This document shows, piece by piece, positions 55,712-64,000 of a stretch of DNA of 64,000 bases. Where the stretch lies: NCBI RefSeq assembly GCF_009711225.1, contig NZ_WMIE01000001.1, forward strand, positions 248,001 through 312,000, read 5' to 3'. The notes under the pieces are model-generated. The model had not been told where the DNA came from, searched no databases, and saw only the letters and a program-made list of their open reading frames with translations. Position 1 is the first letter of the stretch. Each line of letters begins with the position of its first letter. Made by a program: the position numbers and the translations under genes. The stretch is from Paracoccus aestuariivivens (GTDB taxonomy: Bacteria; Pseudomonadota; Alphaproteobacteria; Rhodobacterales; Rhodobacteraceae).

Positions 55712-56356
55712 CTAAAAACTTGCGATCAGGTCGCCCAGACAGGATCGCGGCAGGATCAGCAGGATCTGGCCGTCCAGTTCCAATTCGACCCGCCCCAAGA
55801 CCTCGTTCGACGTGCCGATACGACCGTCAGGCGCGAAGTCCAACCCGTCAATCGGCCATTTCAGCCCGCGCGAGCGGCCCCGCGCCGGTCCCATCGGGAA
55901 TAGCGACAGCCGCGTTCCTGCCGCCAGATCCAGCGCTATGCTGGGCGGCGCGGGGACGATCACATCGTCGCCGGCGATCAGAATGCAGGGCGGACCGACC
56001 CGCCGCACCAGCACGTTCAAAGCAGCCAGAAAATGATCGTAGCGCGTGCCACCAAACCCGACCGCCAGCACGAAAGGCGCGTCGATGCGCGACAGGCACT
56101 TCTCGAAATCGGTGCTGTCCTGTTCGGGGATGTGGTGCAGACGGTCCCGAGGGATCGTCGCGAGGGCATGGTCCGAAAGGGAATCGAAATCACCGAAAAC
56201 CGCCTCGGGCAGCAAACCGGACGCAAGCGCGTGGTCGGCCCCTCCGTCAGCGGCGGCGATGACGGGCGCGAAGCCGCGCGCCACGTCAAGGTCGTCTTGC
56301 GACACGGTGCCGCCGCCGATCAAAGTCACCGGCAGACGGCTTTCAAACGCGGTCAT
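55712..56356 (-). CDS. thiN: thiamine diphosphokinase
   Basis: 214-residue enzyme that pyrophosphorylates thiamine to the cofactor. VIAAADGGADHALASGLLPE, GDFDSL, EQDSTDFEKCLS and GFGGTRYDHFLAAL are the family motifs. The ATG overlaps the stop of the DUF2842 gene by 4 bp, giving a purA-DUF2842-thiN operon. No thi-box (TPP riboswitch) was noticed ahead of it. Confidence 0.9.
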   Translation of the reverse strand: MTAFESRLPVTLIGGGTVSQDDLDVARGFAPVIAAADGGADHALASGLLPEAVFGDFDSLSDHALATIPRDRLHHIPEQDSTDFEKCLSRIDAPFVLAVGFGGTRYDHFLAALNVLVRRVGPPCILIAGDDVIVPAPPSIALDLAAGTRLSLFPMGPARGRSRGLKWPIDGLDFAPDGRIGTSNEVLGRVELELDGQILLILPRSCLGDLIASF

Positions 56357-56565
56357 TCGCCTTTGCCGATGCCAGAGAACACTCGCCGGAACGGCAGGAT
56401 CCACAGGATCCCGAGAATGACATAGACGGCAAGTTCGATCACGATCGGTTGCCGCCCCAAGGCGCGGTCCATCCAGTTCACCAGCGTCACGGCCACCACG
56501 ATATAAAGTGGCAGGCCGATCAACAGGATCACAAGGGACCAGCGTTTACGCGCCTTGAGGTTCAT
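56353..56565 (-). CDS. DUF2842 small membrane protein
   Basis: 70 residues with two helices (SLVILLIGLPLYIVVAVTLVNW and IVIELAVYVILGILWILPF). NLKARKRWSLVILLIGLPLYIV is the DUF2842 hallmark. Unknown function. It starts 1 bp behind purA and overlaps thiN by 4 bp, so is translationally coupled at both ends. The start at 56565 is supported by the alignment of the hallmark. Confidence 0.8.
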   Translation of the reverse strand: MNLKARKRWSLVILLIGLPLYIVVAVTLVNWMDRALGRQPIVIELAVYVILGILWILPFRRVFSGIGKGE

Positions 56566-56566
56566 C

Positions 56567-57859
56567 TCAGTCCGCGAAGGGATCGGTGACAAGGATCGTG
56601 TCGTCACGCTCTGGCGAGGTCGAGAGCAGCGCCACCGGACACTGGATCAGTTCCTCGATGCGGCGGACGTATTTGATCGCGTTCGCGGGAAGGTCTGCCC
56701 ACGAACGTGCGCCCTGGGTCGATTCTTCCCAACCGTCCAGCTCTTCGTAGATCGGTTTGACCCGATCCTGCAACGCAGCAGCGGTCGGCAGGTGATCGTA
56801 TTGCTTGCCGTCGATCTCGTAGCCGACGCAGATCTTGATGGTCTTGAAACCGTCCATCACGTCCAGCTTGGTCAGCGCAATACCGTTCACGCCCGAGATC
56901 GCACAGGTCTGGCGCACCAGAACCGCATCGAACCAGCCGCAGCGGCGCTTACGACCGGTGACGGTGCCGAATTCATGGCCACGCTCGCCCAGACGCTGAC
57001 CGTCGGCATCTTCCAGCTCGGTCGGGAACGGACCCGAGCCGACGCGGGTGGTATAGGCCTTGACGATGCCCAGCACGAAGCCGATGGCCGAAGGACCCAT
57101 ACCGGTTCCGGTCGCAGCCATGCCCGACATGGTCGTGGACGAAGTCACATAGGGATAGGTGCCGAAGTCGATGTCCAGCAACGAGCCCTGCGCGCCTTCG
57201 AACAGGATGCGCTTGCCCGCCTTGCGGTAGTCGTTCATCACCTTCCAGACCGGCTGCGCGAATTGCAGCAGCTTCGGAGCGATCTCCAGCAGCTTGGCTT
57301 TCAACTCGGCCCGATCGATCGGGGTCGCGCCAAGGCCCTGACGCAGCGGATCGTGATGCGCGAGCAGACGGTCCAGACGCGAATCCAGCGTTTCCTCATC
57401 GGCCAGATCGGCAACGCGGATGGTGCGACGGCCGACCTTGTCCTCGTAGGCGGGACCGATACCGCGACCGGTCGTGCCGATCTTGGAGGCTCCGGCCGCT
57501 TCCTCGCGCAGCTTGTCCAGATCCTGGTGCAGCGGCAGGATCAGAGGCGTATTTTCCGCGATCATCAGGTTATCGGGGCCGATCTCGACGCCCTGACCTT
57601 CGAGTTTCTCGATCTCGGAGAAAAGCGACCAGGGGTCCAGCACGACGCCGTTGCCGATGACGGCCATCTTGCCCTTGCGCACGATGCCCGAAGGCAGCAG
57701 CGACAGTTTATAGACAACACCGCCGATGACCAGCGTGTGGCCTGCGTTGTGGCCCCCCTGAAAGCGCGCGATTACATCTGCGCGTTCGGACAGCCAGTCA
57801 ACGATCTTGCCCTTGCCTTCGTCGCCCCATTGCGCGCCGACGACCACCACATTGGCCAT
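56567..57859 (-). CDS. purA: adenylosuccinate synthetase
   Basis: 430-residue enzyme joining IMP and aspartate with GTP in adenine nucleotide synthesis. [23 protein letters not shown] (P-loop) and the GGHNAGHT block are hallmarks; [16 protein letters not shown] follows. It begins the purA-DUF2842-thiN operon and is divergent from the urease operon, with 198 bp between starts. Length standard. Confidence 0.97.
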   Translation of the reverse strand: MANVVVVGAQWGDEGKGKIVDWLSERADVIARFQGGHNAGHTLVIGGVVYKLSLLPSGIVRKGKMAVIGNGVVLDPWSLFSEIEKLEGQGVEIGPDNLMIAENTPLILPLHQDLDKLREEAAGASKIGTTGRGIGPAYEDKVGRRTIRVADLADEETLDSRLDRLLAHHDPLRQGLGATPIDRAELKAKLLEIAPKLLQFAQPVWKVMNDYRKAGKRILFEGAQGSLLDIDFGTYPYVTSSTTMSGMAATGTGMGPSAIGFVLGIVKAYTTRVGSGPFPTELEDADGQRLGERGHEFGTVTGRKRRCGWFDAVLVRQTCAISGVNGIALTKLDVMDGFKTIKICVGYEIDGKQYDHLPTAAALQDRVKPIYEELDGWEESTQGARSWADLPANAIKYVRRIEELIQCPVALLSTSPERDDTILVTDPFAD

Positions 57860-58057
57860 GTTGGTTTCCCTTTTGCGATCATGAATGCCGCAAGTGGTAT
57901 AAACATTGAAGCACGAGGGGGAAAGCGCAATTGGTCCTGCCCTGAAATTCAGCAGTCAGCCGATTTTTCAGCCTGTTTAACGAGATTCGATGGACAGGCC
58001 GCGCAGTTCATTGCGAAACCGACTCATATTTGCCCATGGTTCGGGCAAGAGGCCATT

Positions 58058-58867
58058 ATGCTGCACCAGAACCTGACAACCGACCTGCCCCGCGCCCGCG
58101 GCACACTTCGTGCCGGATTCGTGCATTCTGACGGCGTGACCCGGATCGGGCGGCTGTTTCAGGCAGGCAGCGCCAAAGCGATGCTGCCCCCCGCCCCTAG
58201 TTGCGAGATGGTGCTTCTGAACACATCAGGTGGCCTAACCGGCGGGGATCGCATGGAAATCTTGGTCGATCAGCCGTCAGGATCGCATCTGACGGTGACG
58301 ACCCAGACGGCTGAACGCGCCTATCGCTCGACCACCGGCCGTGCGCGGGTGACGTCGCGATTCGTCGTGGCGGCGGGAGCGCATCTGGACCTTTTGCCGC
58401 AAGAGACCATCCTGTTCGACCGCTCGGCCCTGCTCAGGGATCAGGAAATCGAGCTTTCCGGCGACGCGACCTGCCTATGGGTCGAAACGCTGATCCTTGG
58501 CCGCGCTGCGATGGGGGAAACCGTCCGGACGCTGGACCTGACCGACCGCCGTCGCATCACCCGCGACGGCAGGCCGGTTTTTATCGAGAACCTGCGCCTT
58601 GACGACACCGTTCTTGCCCAAGGCAACAGTGCGGCAACATTGGCGGGCAATCGCGCCTTTGCGACTCTGGTTCTGGTGGCTACCGATGCCGCCGACCGGC
58701 TGGGGCGCGCACGCGATGCGATTGGCGATTGCGGCGCGGCAAGTGCGTTCGACGGCAAGCTGGTTGCACGACTGACGGCCGAAGATGGCTGGCCATTGCG
58801 CCAAGCCCTGATGCGGCTGATCCGAAGCATCCGCCCCGGCCCGCTGCCGCGTGTCTGGCAGATCTGA
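58058..58867 (+). CDS. ureD: urease accessory protein UreD
   Basis: 269-residue chaperone that binds apo-urease and starts nickel insertion with UreF and Ure[23 protein letters not shown] and [17 protein letters not shown] identify it. First gene of the operon; start at 58058, not the very long open frame to 56555 that reads antisense through purA. I looked in the 198-bp upstream gap for sigma-54 or NtrC-type sites and found no convincing one. Confidence 0.94.
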   Translation: MLHQNLTTDLPRARGTLRAGFVHSDGVTRIGRLFQAGSAKAMLPPAPSCEMVLLNTSGGLTGGDRMEILVDQPSGSHLTVTTQTAERAYRSTTGRARVTSRFVVAAGAHLDLLPQETILFDRSALLRDQEIELSGDATCLWVETLILGRAAMGETVRTLDLTDRRRITRDGRPVFIENLRLDDTVLAQGNSAATLAGNRAFATLVLVATDAADRLGRARDAIGDCGAASAFDGKLVARLTAEDGWPLRQALMRLIRSIRPGPLPRVWQI

Positions 58868-58883
58868 ACTTCATGAGGACAAG

Positions 58884-59186
58884 ATGAACCTGAGCCCCCG
58901 CGAAAAGGAAAAGCTGCTGGTCTCGGTCGCCGCGATGGTCGCGCGCGGTCGCCTGCAGCGCGGCGTCAAGCTGAACCACCCCGAAGCCATCGCTTTGATC
59001 ACCGATTTCGTGGTCGAGGGCGCGCGCGACGGCCGCAGCGTCGCCGACCTGATGGAGGCGGGGGCGCATGTCATCACCCGTGATGACTGCATGTCCGGCA
59101 TCCCCGAGATGATCCATTCGGTGCAGGTCGAAGCCACTTTTCCCGACGGCACCAAGCTTGTCACCGTCCATGATCCGATCCGCTGA
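58884..59186 (+). CDS. ureA: urease gamma subunit
   Basis: 100-residue gamma subunit of the heterotrimeric urease. [35 protein letters not shown] and [18 protein letters not shown] are hallmarks. GAGGACAAG precedes the ATG. The complex with UreB and UreC makes ammonia and CO2 from urea in the cytoplasm. Confidence 0.97.
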   Translation: MNLSPREKEKLLVSVAAMVARGRLQRGVKLNHPEAIALITDFVVEGARDGRSVADLMEAGAHVITRDDCMSGIPEMIHSVQVEATFPDGTKLVTVHDPIR

Positions 59187-59195
59187 GAGGACAAG

Positions 59196-59744
59196 ATGAA
59201 ACGACTCCTTCCCTTCCTTCTGATGCCAACGGCGGCCTTCGCCCATGTCGGCGAACACGGCCACGGCTCGGCCTTTGCCCAAGGTTGGACGCACCCGCTT
59301 GGCGGCATGGACCATGTGCTGGCAATGGTGGCTGTGGGCCTTTGGGCCGCGACGGCGGCGGATAAGCGCGGGGTCTGGGCCCTGCCCTTGGCCTTTGTCG
59401 GCGCGATGGTTCTGGGCGGCGTTCTGGGCGCGATGGGCATCCCGTTGCCCGCAGTCGAGCCGATGATCCTTGCATCGTCGATCATCCTTGGCCTTGCCGT
59501 GGCGCTGGCCCTGCGCCCCTCGCTTGGCTTTGCCCTACCCATCGTCGCGGCTTTCGGGCTGTTCCACGGCCATGCCCATGGCGCTGAAGGCCCGGCTGCG
59601 GGTCTGGCAGCCTATGCAGTGGGCTTCGTGCTGGCGACCTCGGCCCTGCATCTCGCGGGGATCGCCCTTGGCAAATTGGGCGCAAGCCGCGTCCTTGGCG
59701 CGGCCACGGCAGCGGCGGGCGTCGCCTTGGCGGTGATGCCATGA
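59196..59744 (+). CDS. ureJ: HupE/UreJ-family membrane protein
   Basis: 182-residue membrane protein. After a signal-like helix ([16 protein letters not shown]) comes the family motif [19 protein letters not shown], and a later [13 protein letters not shown]. HupE/UreJ members are nickel permeases or nickel-delivery proteins next to hydrogenase or urease genes. It lies between ureA and ureB, overlapping ureB by 4 bp, which supports a direct role in nickel supply to this urease. Confidence 0.88.
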   Translation: MKRLLPFLLMPTAAFAHVGEHGHGSAFAQGWTHPLGGMDHVLAMVAVGLWAATAADKRGVWALPLAFVGAMVLGGVLGAMGIPLPAVEPMILASSIILGLAVALALRPSLGFALPIVAAFGLFHGHAHGAEGPAAGLAAYAVGFVLATSALHLAGIALGKLGASRVLGAATAAAGVALAVMP

Positions 59745-60049
59745 TCCCGGGCGAGGTTTTCCCCGCCGAGGGCGAAATCACCCTGAACAAGGGCGTCGAG
59801 GCGATCACCCTGATGGTCGCCAATACCGGCGACCGTCCCGTTCAGGTCGGCAGCCATTACCATTTCGCCGAGACCAATCCGGGCCTGAGCTTCGACCGCG
59901 AGGCAGCGCGCGGCATGCGTCTGGACATCGCGGCAGGCACGGCCGTGCGCTTCGAGCCGGGCCAGCAACGCGAGGTGCGGCTGATTCCGATCTCGGGCGC
60001 GCGCGAAATCTGGGGTTTCAATCAGAAGGTCATGGGTCGGCTCGACTGA
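59741..60049 (+). CDS. ureB: urease beta subunit
   Basis: 102-residue beta subunit. [44 protein letters not shown] and [20 protein letters not shown] blocks are typical. It starts within the end of ureJ (ATGA overlap) and is followed by the cyclase gene 22 bp downstream instead of ureC. Confidence 0.97.
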   Translation: MIPGEVFPAEGEITLNKGVEAITLMVANTGDRPVQVGSHYHFAETNPGLSFDREAARGMRLDIAAGTAVRFEPGQQREVRLIPISGAREIWGFNQKVMGRLD

Positions 60050-60071
60050 CCGCAATCGGAGGGGACTGGGA

Positions 60072-60887
60072 ATGTGCAATGCCTGCGTAATCGAGAACGT
60101 CAAGCAATCCATGCTAAGCCGCCGCAGCCTGTTCATGGGCGCGGCAGCGTCCGGTGCGGCGGCCATCGCCGCAAGTGCGATCAGCGCACGTCCGGCACTG
60201 GCCCAGTCCTCGGGCAAGGTCGTCGATCTGACCTATACCTTCGACGAGAAATTCCCGACCTTCGACGGCGTTCCGGGCATCGCCTATGAAGAGGCGGTGA
60301 ATTTTGACAAGAACGGCTACCAGTTGTGGAAGCTGACGATTTTCGAGCATTCCGGCACCCATATCGACGCCCCGCTACATTTCTCGAAGGATGGCGCATC
60401 GGTTGACCAGATCCCGGCGGACAGCCTGATCTGCCCGCTTTGCGTCATCGACATCACAGCCAAAGCCAAGGACGACGCCAATGCCGCGCTTGAGGCCGCC
60501 GATGTCGAGGCTTGGGTCAGTGCTAATGGCGAAATCCCAAAAGGCGCCTGCATAGCTATGAATTCCGGCTGGGGTGCCAAGGTCACCACACCCGAATTCC
60601 GTAACACGCCCGATGGCAAATTCGCCTTCCCTGGCTTTGCCAAATCCGCGACCGACCTGCTGGCCGAGATGGGCGTGGCGGCGATTGCCTCGGACTCGCT
60701 CTCACTCGACCCCGGCAATTCGCCCGATTTCGCGGTACATAACTCGTGGCTGCCCGGAGGTCGCTATGGGATCGAGAACCTCGCCAATGTCGACCAGCTT
60801 CCAGCCAAAGGCGCGACGATCTTTGTCGGTGCGCCCAAGCACGCGCGCGGCACTGGCGGTCCGGCGCGCATTCTGGCGATGGTCTGA
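60072..60887 (+). CDS. Tat-exported cyclase-family metal hydrolase inside the urease operon
   Basis: 271 residues. A twin-arginine signal (SRRSLFMGAAASGAAAIAASA) follows residues 1-15, which hold a CNAC pair at C2 and C5. The mature part has the family metal site H93-SGTH-I-D99-AP-L-H103 in the pattern HXGTHXDXPXH of kynurenine formamidase, isatin hydrolase and other cyclase-family enzymes, plus GNSPDFAVHNSWL and CVIDITAKA. GGAGGG nine bases ahead supports the start. The reaction is unknown. It sits between ureB and ureC and overlaps the AhpD-like gene (TGATG). Confidence 0.82.
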   Translation: MCNACVIENVKQSMLSRRSLFMGAAASGAAAIAASAISARPALAQSSGKVVDLTYTFDEKFPTFDGVPGIAYEEAVNFDKNGYQLWKLTIFEHSGTHIDAPLHFSKDGASVDQIPADSLICPLCVIDITAKAKDDANAALEAADVEAWVSANGEIPKGACIAMNSGWGAKVTTPEFRNTPDGKFAFPGFAKSATDLLAEMGVAAIASDSLSLDPGNSPDFAVHNSWLPGGRYGIENLANVDQLPAKGATIFVGAPKHARGTGGPARILAMV

Positions 60888-61291
60888 TGGGCACCGTTCC
60901 CCTGCTTTCAGATAGCGAGGCTCCACCCGAGAGCCTCGCCGTCTTCGACGAGATCCGCGAGGCGCGCGGCACCGATTACGTCAACAACTTCTGGCGCGCG
61001 CTGGCCCATGACCCGGCGCTGTTACGCGCCACATGGGAGCGTGCCGCCCATGTCATGGCACCCGGCGCGCTGCATCCGCTGGTCAAAGAGCTGATCTATA
61101 TCGCCGTCTCGACCGCGAATGGCTGCGCCTATTGCGTCCATTCCCACACCTCTGCCGCCCGCGCCAAGGGCATGACGCCCGACCAACATGCCGAGCTTCT
61201 GGCCGTAATCGCCATGGCCAGCCAGACCAATGCCTTGGCCACCGCCCTTGCCGTGCCGGTGGACGACCGTTTCGACGAGGCTCAACTTTGA
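60887..61291 (+). CDS. AhpD/carboxymuconolactone-decarboxylase-like protein
   Basis: 134 residues. The peroxidase-core motif is complete: E68-X11-C80-AY-C83-VHS-H87, as in AhpD and related alkylhydroperoxidases. The stop is 10 bp ahead of ureC. Start overlaps the cyclase stop (TGATG), so both are translated together. No signal peptide, so cytoplasmic, while the partner is exported. Function in or beside urease metabolism is unknown; redox or repair of a metabolite are guesses. Confidence 0.82.
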   Translation: MGTVPLLSDSEAPPESLAVFDEIREARGTDYVNNFWRALAHDPALLRATWERAAHVMAPGALHPLVKELIYIAVSTANGCAYCVHSHTSAARAKGMTPDQHAELLAVIAMASQTNALATALAVPVDDRFDEAQL

Positions 61292-61301
61292 GGAATATCT
61301 C

Positions 61302-63002
<1,701 letters not shown>

Positions 63003-63008
63003 CCCGCG

Positions 63009-63023
63009 TGCTGCAACGCAGCA
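63009..63023 (+). other. short hairpin behind ureC
   Basis: TGCTGC-AAC-GCAGCA, a perfect 6-bp stem 6 bp after the stop, without a T run; a possible processing or attenuation signal between ureC and the DUF1127 gene. Confidence 0.35.
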
Positions 63024-63113
63024 TTGCAAAAACTGACATAGTTGAGACAGCAAACATGACCTATAGTCAAACCCATGGGGGGAAACCATTCGCCAACACC
63101 GACGAGGTTTCCA

Positions 63114-63332
63114 ATGGCTATCCAAACTACAGAATTCGCTCCGACGCTGCGCGACCGCGTGGACGCAATCTTTGCCCGCATTGGTCAGGGCATGAATTCC
63201 TATGTCGAGGCCCGCTCGCGTCATCGCGAAATCGAAGCGCTCGAAGCGATGTCGGACAAAGATCTGGCCGATATGGGCATCACCCGCGACCGCATCGTGC
63301 ATTACGTCTTCCGCGACCTGGTCTGGCTGTAA
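63114..63332 (+). CDS. DUF1127-family small protein in the urease operon
   Basis: 72 residues, ending in the family motif REIEALEAMSDKDLADMGITRDRIVHYVFRD. The first ~45 residues form a helix. Members are alphaproteobacterial small proteins, some affecting RNA degradation, and most stand as single genes. Here it lies between ureC (111-bp gap, hairpin) and ureE (25-bp gap). Its own promoter in the gap is plausible: TATAGT is present, but no well-spaced -35 is seen. Purpose in this operon is unknown. Confidence 0.82.
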   Translation: MAIQTTEFAPTLRDRVDAIFARIGQGMNSYVEARSRHREIEALEAMSDKDLADMGITRDRIVHYVFRDLVWL

Positions 63333-63357
63333 GCAATCCGATCTCGGGGGTGCGTCG

Positions 63358-63828
63358 ATGAATGCGCCCCTGACCGTCCTGCGCGCGACGGAAATCCTGC
63401 GTGCAACTGCGGCCGATGATTCTGTCGTGCTAGATTACGAGGGCCGCTTTTTGCGGCGCAAACGCCTGACGTCCCGCGCAGGCTTGTCCTTTCTGGTCGA
63501 TCTGGCCGAAACGGTCAGCCTCGATCCCGGCGATGCCTTCCGCCTGACAGATGGCCGCTTGATCGGTGTCGTCGCCGCGCTTGAGCCCTGCCTGCGCGTC
63601 GAAGGCCCCCTACCACGCCTTGCATGGCATATCGGCAACCGCCACACCCCCTGCCAGATATTCGACGATCACTTGCTGATCCGCGCCGATCACGTGCTGG
63701 AAGGTATGCTCAAGGGGCTTGGCGCCCGCGTGACCGCGACGATGGCCCCGTTCGCCCCCGAAGGTGGCGCATACGGGCATGGCCGCACCATGGGCCATGA
63801 TCACGGCCCCGGATTTCATTCCCACTGA
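63358..63828 (+). CDS. ureE: urease accessory protein UreE
   Basis: 156-residue nickel metallochaperone. LIRADHVLEGMLKGLGARV and the NRHTPCQIFDDHLLI block, with the central nickel His, are characteristic. The tail has five histidines among its last 16 residues (GHDHGPGFHSH), a moderate nickel-binding His-rich end. The TGATG stop-start overlap couples it to ureF. ATG at 63358. Confidence 0.93.
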   Translation: MNAPLTVLRATEILRATAADDSVVLDYEGRFLRRKRLTSRAGLSFLVDLAETVSLDPGDAFRLTDGRLIGVVAALEPCLRVEGPLPRLAWHIGNRHTPCQIFDDHLLIRADHVLEGMLKGLGARVTATMAPFAPEGGAYGHGRTMGHDHGPGFHSH

Positions 63829-64000
63829 TGTCCGCGCTTGATCGCCTTTCGCTGATCCAATGGTTGTCTCCGGCCTTCCCGACCGGAGGCTTCGCCTATT
63901 CGCACGGGCTGGAACAGGCCATGGCAGACGGCACCCGCGATGCGGAATCGGTCGCGGCCTGGGTCTCGGACGTTCTGCAATATGGCGGCGGCTGGATGGA
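63828..64000 (+). CDS. ureF: urease accessory protein UreF, 3'-truncated by window edge
   Basis: Only the first 57 residues are present (LSLIQWLSPAFPTGGFAYSHGLEQAM...). The FPTGGFAYSHGLE block is a UreF hallmark. It overlaps ureE by 1 bp. UreF modulates the UreG GTPase during nickel insertion. ureG is expected beyond the window. Confidence 0.93.
   Translation, partial: MSALDRLSLIQWLSPAFPTGGFAYSHGLEQAMADGTRDAESVAAWVSDVLQYGGGWM

Noticed and set aside
57860..58057. Sigma-54 promoter or NtrC site ahead of ureD
   Set aside because: No GG-N10-GC element with acceptable flanks was visible; nitrogen control cannot be claimed from this sequence.
56555..58867. 770-codon open frame on the plus strand covering purA antisense
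   Set aside because: Only its last 269 codons match a protein family (UreD). The upstream part is antisense to purA, so I set the start at 58058.

Overview
The window reads as a chromosomal segment of an alphaproteobacterium of the Rhodobacteraceae, very probably Paracoccus or a close relative. The G+C content is high and codon usage is even across the window. The strongest marker is a cytochrome c550 gene directly upstream of an aa3 oxidase subunit I. Both proteins look closely similar to the Paracoccus denitrificans proteins as I remember them; this is recollection, not an alignment. I see no prophage, insertion sequence, integrase, CRISPR array or toxin module. Most genes are housekeeping, transport or respiratory genes in short operons with 1-4 bp overlaps.

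Layout. 1-3.3 kb: holB (5' cut), tatD, a PhnP-like beta-lactamase-fold hydrolase and an AEC transporter in one plus-strand operon. 3.3-9.1 kb: a minus-strand spermidine/putrescine-type ABC operon (ATPase, two paralogous binding proteins, two permeases), with strong hairpins behind each binding-protein gene. 9.5-13.4 kb: metH and, behind it, tRNA-Leu(GAG). 13.6-17.6 kb: lipB, cycA, ctaD, a DUF2244 gene and a DUF6314 gene. 17.8-21.4 kb: a DMGDH-like FAD/GcvT protein and a 2-hydroxyacid dehydrogenase. 21.5-26.9 kb: an SH3 protein, then a minus-strand run infC-dut-membrane ThiF/MoeB-M3 peptidase-lipoprotein. 27-31.4 kb: a glycosyltransferase-like orphan and fabA-fabB-fabI-hydrolase. 31.4-33.9 kb: a glycine-zipper lipoprotein, an SGNH-like membrane protein and a DUF475/TerC-like protein. 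34.1-40.5 kb: a TctDE-type two-component system, an orphan periplasmic binding protein and the tctCBA transporter. 40.6-43.8 kb: a 50-residue protein, PhoX with a Pho box, and an aquaporin. 43.8-49.7 kb: glmU-glmS, gph, bfd-bfr and queA. 49.7-57.9 kb: an MFS transporter, DUF924, lpdA, an M20 amidohydrolase, an FAD oxidoreductase, and purA-DUF2842-thiN. 58-64 kb: a urease operon, ureD-A-J-B, then a Tat-exported cyclase-family hydrolase and an AhpD-like protein, then ureC, a DUF1127 gene, ureE and ureF (3' cut).

The parts most worth attention are: (i) the urease operon interrupted by a Tat-exported cyclase and an AhpD-core protein with a complete E-X11-CXXC-XXX-H motif, translationally coupled to each other; (ii) the Tct module combining a sensor kinase, a regulator and a lone binding protein; (iii) the pot operon with duplicated binding proteins and intercistronic hairpins; (iv) a membrane-anchored E1-like (ThiF/MoeB) protein; (v) infC with a likely AUA start; and (vi) an intrinsic terminator that lies inside the first codons of the next gene. 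Functions are assigned from recognised motifs and gene context only; no database search was possible.
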